Assembly (NCBI GenBank): GCA_047973165.1
Contig: JBKEBM010000232.1
Coordinates: 1 to 8,987 of the forward strand
DNA: 8,987 nt
Direction: 5' to 3'
DNA from: JBKEAD01 sp047973165
Lineage (GTDB): Bacteria; Verrucomicrobiota; Verrucomicrobiia; Chthoniobacterales; JBKEAD01
Shown here: positions 6,015 through 8,987 of the stretch, piece by piece
Layout: each line of letters starts with the position of its first letter
How positions within the stretch are numbered: the stretch's first letter is position 1
Position numbers and translations under genes: made by a program
Notes under the pieces: generated by a model
What the model saw: only the letters and a program-made list of their open reading frames with translations
What the model was told of the DNA's origin: nothing
The model's database searches: none

Positions 6015-8720
6015 ATGACATCCCGACAACTTCGCCAATCATTTCTGGATTTTTTTGAATCCCGCAGCCACAGGATTGTTTCGTCTTCAAGTCTGCTTCC
6101 GGACGCTCCCAATCTGCTTTTTACCAATGCGGGGATGAATCAGTTTGTTCCGATTTTTTTGGAACAGGAAACATTTTCGCATACGCCTGCGCGGGCAGCC
6201 GATACGCAGAAGTGTATCCGTGCGGGTGGAAAACACAATGATCTCGAGGATGTGGGCTTCGATACGTATCACCACACCTTTTTTGAGATGCTGGGAAACT
6301 GGAGCTTTGGGGATTATTTTAAAAAAGAAGCAATTGAGTGGGCCTGGGAGCTTATTACGGAAGTCTGGAAATTTCCGAAATTTCGACTCTATGCCACGGT
6401 TTACAAGCCGGCTGAGGGAGACCCTGCGGAATTTGATCAGGAGGCTTATGATTTGTGGGCCAGGCTTTTCAAAGAAGCCGGACTCGATCCTGAACGCCAT
6501 ATCGTTTTCGGAAACAAGACGGATAATTTCTGGATGATGGGGGAGACGGGGCCTTGCGGACCCTGCTCAGAAATTCATTTTGATTTAACTCCGCGTGGCG
6601 ATACCGCCGGGGCACTCGTAAATAAGGGGACAGCGGAGTGTATCGAGATTTGGAATCTTGTTTTTATTCAGTTTAATGCGGATGCGGAGGGAGGATTTTC
6701 ACCTCTTCCGGCCTGCCATGTGGATACGGGGATGGGCTTTGAGCGTATCGCTGCGGTCATGCAGTGCACAAATAATTTTACGGATTTCACGCGTAAAATT
6801 TCGAATTATGACAGCGATATTTTTCGTCCGATTTTTAAAAAACTGGAGCAGCTTTGCGGGCTGACTTACGAGGGGACTTTTCCCAACGAATCTTCGCTTC
6901 ATCATCGCAATAAAAAACTGCAGGCCGATATCGCTTTTCGCGTGATTGCAGATCACATTCGCACGCTGAGTTTTGCAATAGCGGACGGCATTCATCCGGG
7001 TAATACCTTTCGTCACTACGTGTTGCGACGGATTTTGCGTCGTGCTGTAATGTATGGGCGCAGCCTGAACCTGCACGAGCCTTTCTTTTATCGTCTCGTC
7101 GAAGTGCTTGATGAAAATATGGGAGATGTTTTTCCGGAAATTCGGGAGCGACGCGAGCACATAGAAGAGGTGATTCGCTTGGAAGAGGAAGCTTTTAACA
7201 GAACCCTGGACCGGGGCATCGAGCGCTTTCAGGCTGAAATGGAACGCCTCAAATCTGAGGATGGGAAGATTTTTTCCGGTGATTTTGCTTTCGAACTCTC
7301 TGATACCTACGGCTTCCCACTGGACTTAACACAGTTGATGGCGCGTGAGCAGAATTTTGAAGTTGATGAAGAGCGTTTCCAGGAACTGATGGAGGCGCAG
7401 CGAGCGCAGGCTCGTCAGGCGCAGAAACGGGAAGTAATAGAAGTCTCGGATCACCTCAGTGAGATCAGCACGGACTTTACTGGTTTTGAAAACCTGGAAG
7501 TCGAAGAAGAAGTTGCTGAGATTGTTCAGATTAAGGACCGGGTCGCAGTGATTACCAGGAGTTCACCTTTTTATGCTGCAATGGGTGGGCAGGTTGGTGA
7601 TACCGGAGAGATGGATCATGGCGGACGACTTTGGGTTGTCTCGGATACACAGAAGGCAGGTAAGAGTTTTTTACATTTTCTGGAGTCACCTGATGACACA
7701 CCTGGCGTTGGAGAAAAGGTTATTTTACGTGTGGACCAGGAGCGACGCAGAGCGATCGAGCGTCATCATACAGCAACTCATTTATTGCATTGGGCCCTTC
7801 ATGAAGTCGTGAGTAAAGAAGCGAGTCAGAAAGGTTCGCAGGTTGGCCAGGACAAGCTGACTTTTGATTTTAACTGCAAGGCCTTAACGGCCTCTCAGAT
7901 TTCTGAAGTTGAGAAACTCGTAAACGAACGCATTCTTGAAAATACTCCTGTCTCCTGGATGGAGATGAAACACTCAGAGGTTAAAGCTCGTAAAGACATC
8001 ATGCAGTTTTTTGGCGACAAGTATGGCGAGCTGGTTCGCATCGTTCAGATCGGTGGAGAGGCTCAGGCTCTCGATGGTTACTCCATGGAGCTTTGTGGCG
8101 GGACTCATGTCCGCCACACTGGTGAGCTTGGAATTTTTAAAATTCTGTCGGAAGGAGCTATCTCAGCCGGGATTCGACGTATTGAAGCCAGGGCGGGCAC
8201 TCAGGCCTACCAGACTCTTCTCGATGACCACCTTCGGCTGAGCCGACTTGCTGATTTACTAAATACCCCGGCAAATGAAATTGAGGTAAAGGTTGACTCT
8301 CTGCTTCAACGAGGGAAAGACCTTGAAAAAGCTCTCGCAAGAGAATTATCAAAACATGCGACTGGTCGTGTGAAAGAGTTTATTTCCGCTGCGGAAACCT
8401 GTGGCAGCGTTCCTGCTGTTTTGCAAAGTTTTAAACTTGAGTCTCCCGATGAGCTTCAAAAAATAGGTGATGCCCTAAAGGCGGATTTTAAAGGTGTTGC
8501 TGTCCTGGCTGGCCTGGAAGCTGAGAGAGTGCACCTTCTGGTTTTTGTGGAGAAGTCGTTTCAGGATAAATTTTCAGCCGGAAAACTCCTGCAGGCACTT
8601 GCTCCGATTGTGGGCGGGCGTGGTGGAGGTAAGTCCGAGATGGCGCGTGGTGCCGGAAAAGATGCTGATGCTGTTCCGCGCCTGCTGGCTAAGGCCAAAG
8701 AGGTTTTGTCCGTTTCTTAA
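6015..8720 (+). CDS. alaS: alanyl-tRNA synthetase
   Basis: AlaRS charges tRNA-Ala with alanine using ATP and edits mischarged Ser/Gly-tRNA. At 901 residues it is slightly longer than the E. coli enzyme (876). The class II catalytic domain shows LLFTNAGMNQFVP (34-46); motif 2 with CIRAGGKHND (67-76; R69 and K73) and HHTFFEMLGNWSFGDYF (86-102); GPCGPCSEIH (179-188); VDTGMGFER (236-244); and motif 3 ADGIHPGNTFRHYVLRRILRR (from 323). The editing domain has the metal-binding HTATH (H585, H589) and CGGTH (C694, H698). A helical linker follows, and the C-Ala domain carries GGRGGG (867-872) with the usual EMARGAG. Relative to E. coli there are about nine extra residues between VMQ and SNYD (near 251-262) and a longer stretch before FRVIADHIR. 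ATG at 6015 gives the canonical MTSRQLRQSFLDFF start; an in-frame TTG at 5994 would add seven unconserved residues. No Shine-Dalgarno site is visible and the leader is T-rich. The 22-base gap suggests possible read-through from the ABC operon. Confidence 0.99.
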   Translation: MTSRQLRQSFLDFFESRSHRIVSSSSLLPDAPNLLFTNAGMNQFVPIFLEQETFSHTPARAADTQKCIRAGGKHNDLEDVGFDTYHHTFFEMLGNWSFGDYFKKEAIEWAWELITEVWKFPKFRLYATVYKPAEGDPAEFDQEAYDLWARLFKEAGLDPERHIVFGNKTDNFWMMGETGPCGPCSEIHFDLTPRGDTAGALVNKGTAECIEIWNLVFIQFNADAEGGFSPLPACHVDTGMGFERIAAVMQCTNNFTDFTRKISNYDSDIFRPIFKKLEQLCGLTYEGTFPNESSLHHRNKKLQADIAFRVIADHIRTLSFAIADGIHPGNTFRHYVLRRILRRAVMYGRSLNLHEPFFYRLVEVLDENMGDVFPEIRERREHIEEVIRLEEEAFNRTLDRGIERFQAEMERLKSEDGKIFSGDFAFELSDTYGFPLDLTQLMAREQNFEVDEERFQELMEAQRAQARQAQKREVIEVSDHLSEISTDFTGFENLEVEEEVAEIVQIKDRVAVITRSSPFYAAMGGQVGDTGEMDHGGRLWVVSDTQKAGKSFLHFLESPDDTPGVGEKVILRVDQERRRAIERHHTATHLLHWALHEVVSKEASQKGSQVGQDKLTFDFNCKALTASQISEVEKLVNERILENTPVSWMEMKHSEVKARKDIMQFFGDKYGELVRIVQIGGEAQALDGYSMELCGGTHVRHTGELGIFKILSEGAISAGIRRIEARAGTQAYQTLLDDHLRLSRLADLLNTPANEIEVKVDSLLQRGKDLEKALARELSKHATGRVKEFISAAETCGSVPAVLQSFKLESPDELQKIGDALKADFKGVAVLAGLEAERVHLLVFVEKSFQDKFSAGKLLQALAPIVGGRGGGKSEMARGAGKDADAVPRLLAKAKEVLSVS

Positions 8721-8743
8721 CGAAAGCTCTGATAGCAAATCTT

Positions 8744-8773
8744 AAAAATACCGGACTATCTTCTGGCCTTTTT
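8744..8773 (+). terminator. likely intrinsic terminator of alaS
   Basis: Twenty-three bases after the alaS stop, CCGGA (8751-8755) pairs with TCTGG (8762-8766) around a 6-base loop, with one G-T wobble. The hairpin is flanked symmetrically by AAAAA (8744-8748) and TTTTT (8769-8773), the A-tract/T-tract arrangement of an intrinsic terminator. The stem is only five pairs and two bases separate it from the T run, so it may be inefficient. Confidence 0.5.
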
Positions 8774-8837
8774 ATTGCCTGAGCACGTCAGTCTCACTCG
8801 GTGTATCCATACAAGGAGCTTCGCCTCCTTTCTTCAT
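8772..8837 (-). other. possible 21-codon micro-ORF (unproven)
   Basis: On the minus strand an ATG at 8837 opens 21 codons, starting MKKGGEAPCMDT and ending SETDVLRQ, closed by TAA at 8772-8774. There is no Shine-Dalgarno site; the bases upstream are T-rich, as for the plus-strand genes with no such site in this window. The short length means chance is a strong alternative, and the same DNA also forms a hairpin. Confidence 0.15.
8813..8830. other. small hairpin AAGGAG/CTCCTT
   Basis: AAGGAG (8813-8818) pairs with CTCCTT (8825-8830) around CTTCGC. TGTAT (8802-8806) and ATACA (8836-8840) could add an outer stem across an internal loop. On the plus strand the tail is TTCTTC rather than a T run, so it is at best a poor terminator. 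It may be a back-up stop for alaS or part of an unrecognised RNA. Confidence 0.35.
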
Positions 8838-8905
8838 ACAGCAAAAATTTTCTAAAGCTAAAATCCAATTATTTTTTAGATTTGGCATGACAGGACATTC
8901 ACAAA

Positions 8906-8941
8906 AAACGGGGCGTTTGAAAAAAATCAAACGCCCCGTTT
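8906..8941. terminator. strong bidirectional intrinsic terminator
   Basis: A perfect 15-base inverted repeat, AAACGGGGCGTTTGA (8906-8920) and TCAAACGCCCCGTTT (8927-8941), encloses a loop of six A. Read on the minus strand the stem is followed by a clean run of six T (from the A run at 8903-8908), a textbook terminator. Read on the plus strand the tail is GTTTCTTGT, weaker but usable. This suggests it stops transcription from alaS and also from a gene beyond the right edge that runs toward it. Confidence 0.85.
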
Positions 8942-8956
8942 CTTGTAATAAAACTT

Positions 8957-8970
8957 CTTTCTAAAGAAAG
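8957..8970. repeat. short palindrome CTTTCT-AA-AGAAAG
   Basis: This is a 14-base near-continuous inverted repeat (CTTTCT, AA, AGAAAG) just right of the terminator. The arms are too close for a stable hairpin as written, so a protein-binding site is conceivable, but a chance palindrome is equally likely. An AGGAGG lies at 8980-8985 near the window end and could be the ribosome-binding site of a plus-strand gene starting just outside. Confidence 0.25.
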
Positions 8971-8987
8971 CGGAACTCTAGGAGGGA

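Noticed and set aside
6699..7160. Minus-strand open frame of 153 codons opposite alaS
   Set aside because: It lies opposite conserved AlaRS catalytic sequence, so it is a shadow frame.
8721..8987. CRISPR array or direct-repeat array in the 3' intergenic region
   Set aside because: Only single inverted repeats are present; no regularly spaced direct repeats were found.

Overview
The window reads as chromosomal DNA of a free-living, Gram-negative-type bacterium of moderate GC. My best guess is Verrucomicrobiota (Opitutae-like). This rests on the gene order (GldA/GldF/GldG-type ABC system, then a DUF4340 protein, then alaS), the tRNA without an encoded CCA, and the mixture of starts with and without Shine-Dalgarno sites. 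It is an inference from memory and would need a database search to confirm. All protein genes lie on the plus strand and none looks broken.

Layout. Positions 1-43 are the 3' part of a tRNA-Thr with anticodon CGT, followed by a weak hairpin and a nine-T run. Positions 101-1258 encode a cytoplasmic serine hydrolase of the class C beta-lactamase/family VIII esterase fold. Positions 1289-5992 hold four tightly packed genes: an ABC ATPase, a six-helix ABC-2 permease, a membrane-anchored GldG-family protein and a membrane-anchored DUF4340 protein. The three junctions inside this group are all 4-base ATGA stop/start overlaps with a good Shine-Dalgarno site. Positions 6015-8720 encode a full-length alanyl-tRNA synthetase (alaS), only 22 bases after the DUF4340 gene. 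The last 267 bases (8721-8987) have no convincing gene; they hold a likely alaS terminator, a small hairpin, and a strong perfect inverted repeat that looks like a bidirectional terminator.

How the genes fit together. The ATPase and permease should form an inner-membrane ABC-2 type complex. The GldG-family and DUF4340 proteins place large soluble domains in the periplasm next to it and are probably accessory or substrate-handling subunits. The substrate is unknown. In Flavobacterium johnsoniae GldA, GldF and GldG are needed for gliding, but relatives occur in non-gliding bacteria and no other gliding gene is seen here. alaS is an essential translation gene that may be co-transcribed with this system. 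The hydrolase probably belongs to a separate unit, because a plausible promoter for the ABC operon overlaps its stop codon.

I found no mobile element, CRISPR array, or sign of a dramatic new system. The points worth a second look are the ABC/GldG/DUF4340 operon next to alaS, the apparent three-fold repeat in the DUF4340 protein, the split between starts with and without Shine-Dalgarno sites, an insertion in the AlaRS catalytic domain, and the structured 3' intergenic region with a possible minus-strand micro-ORF.
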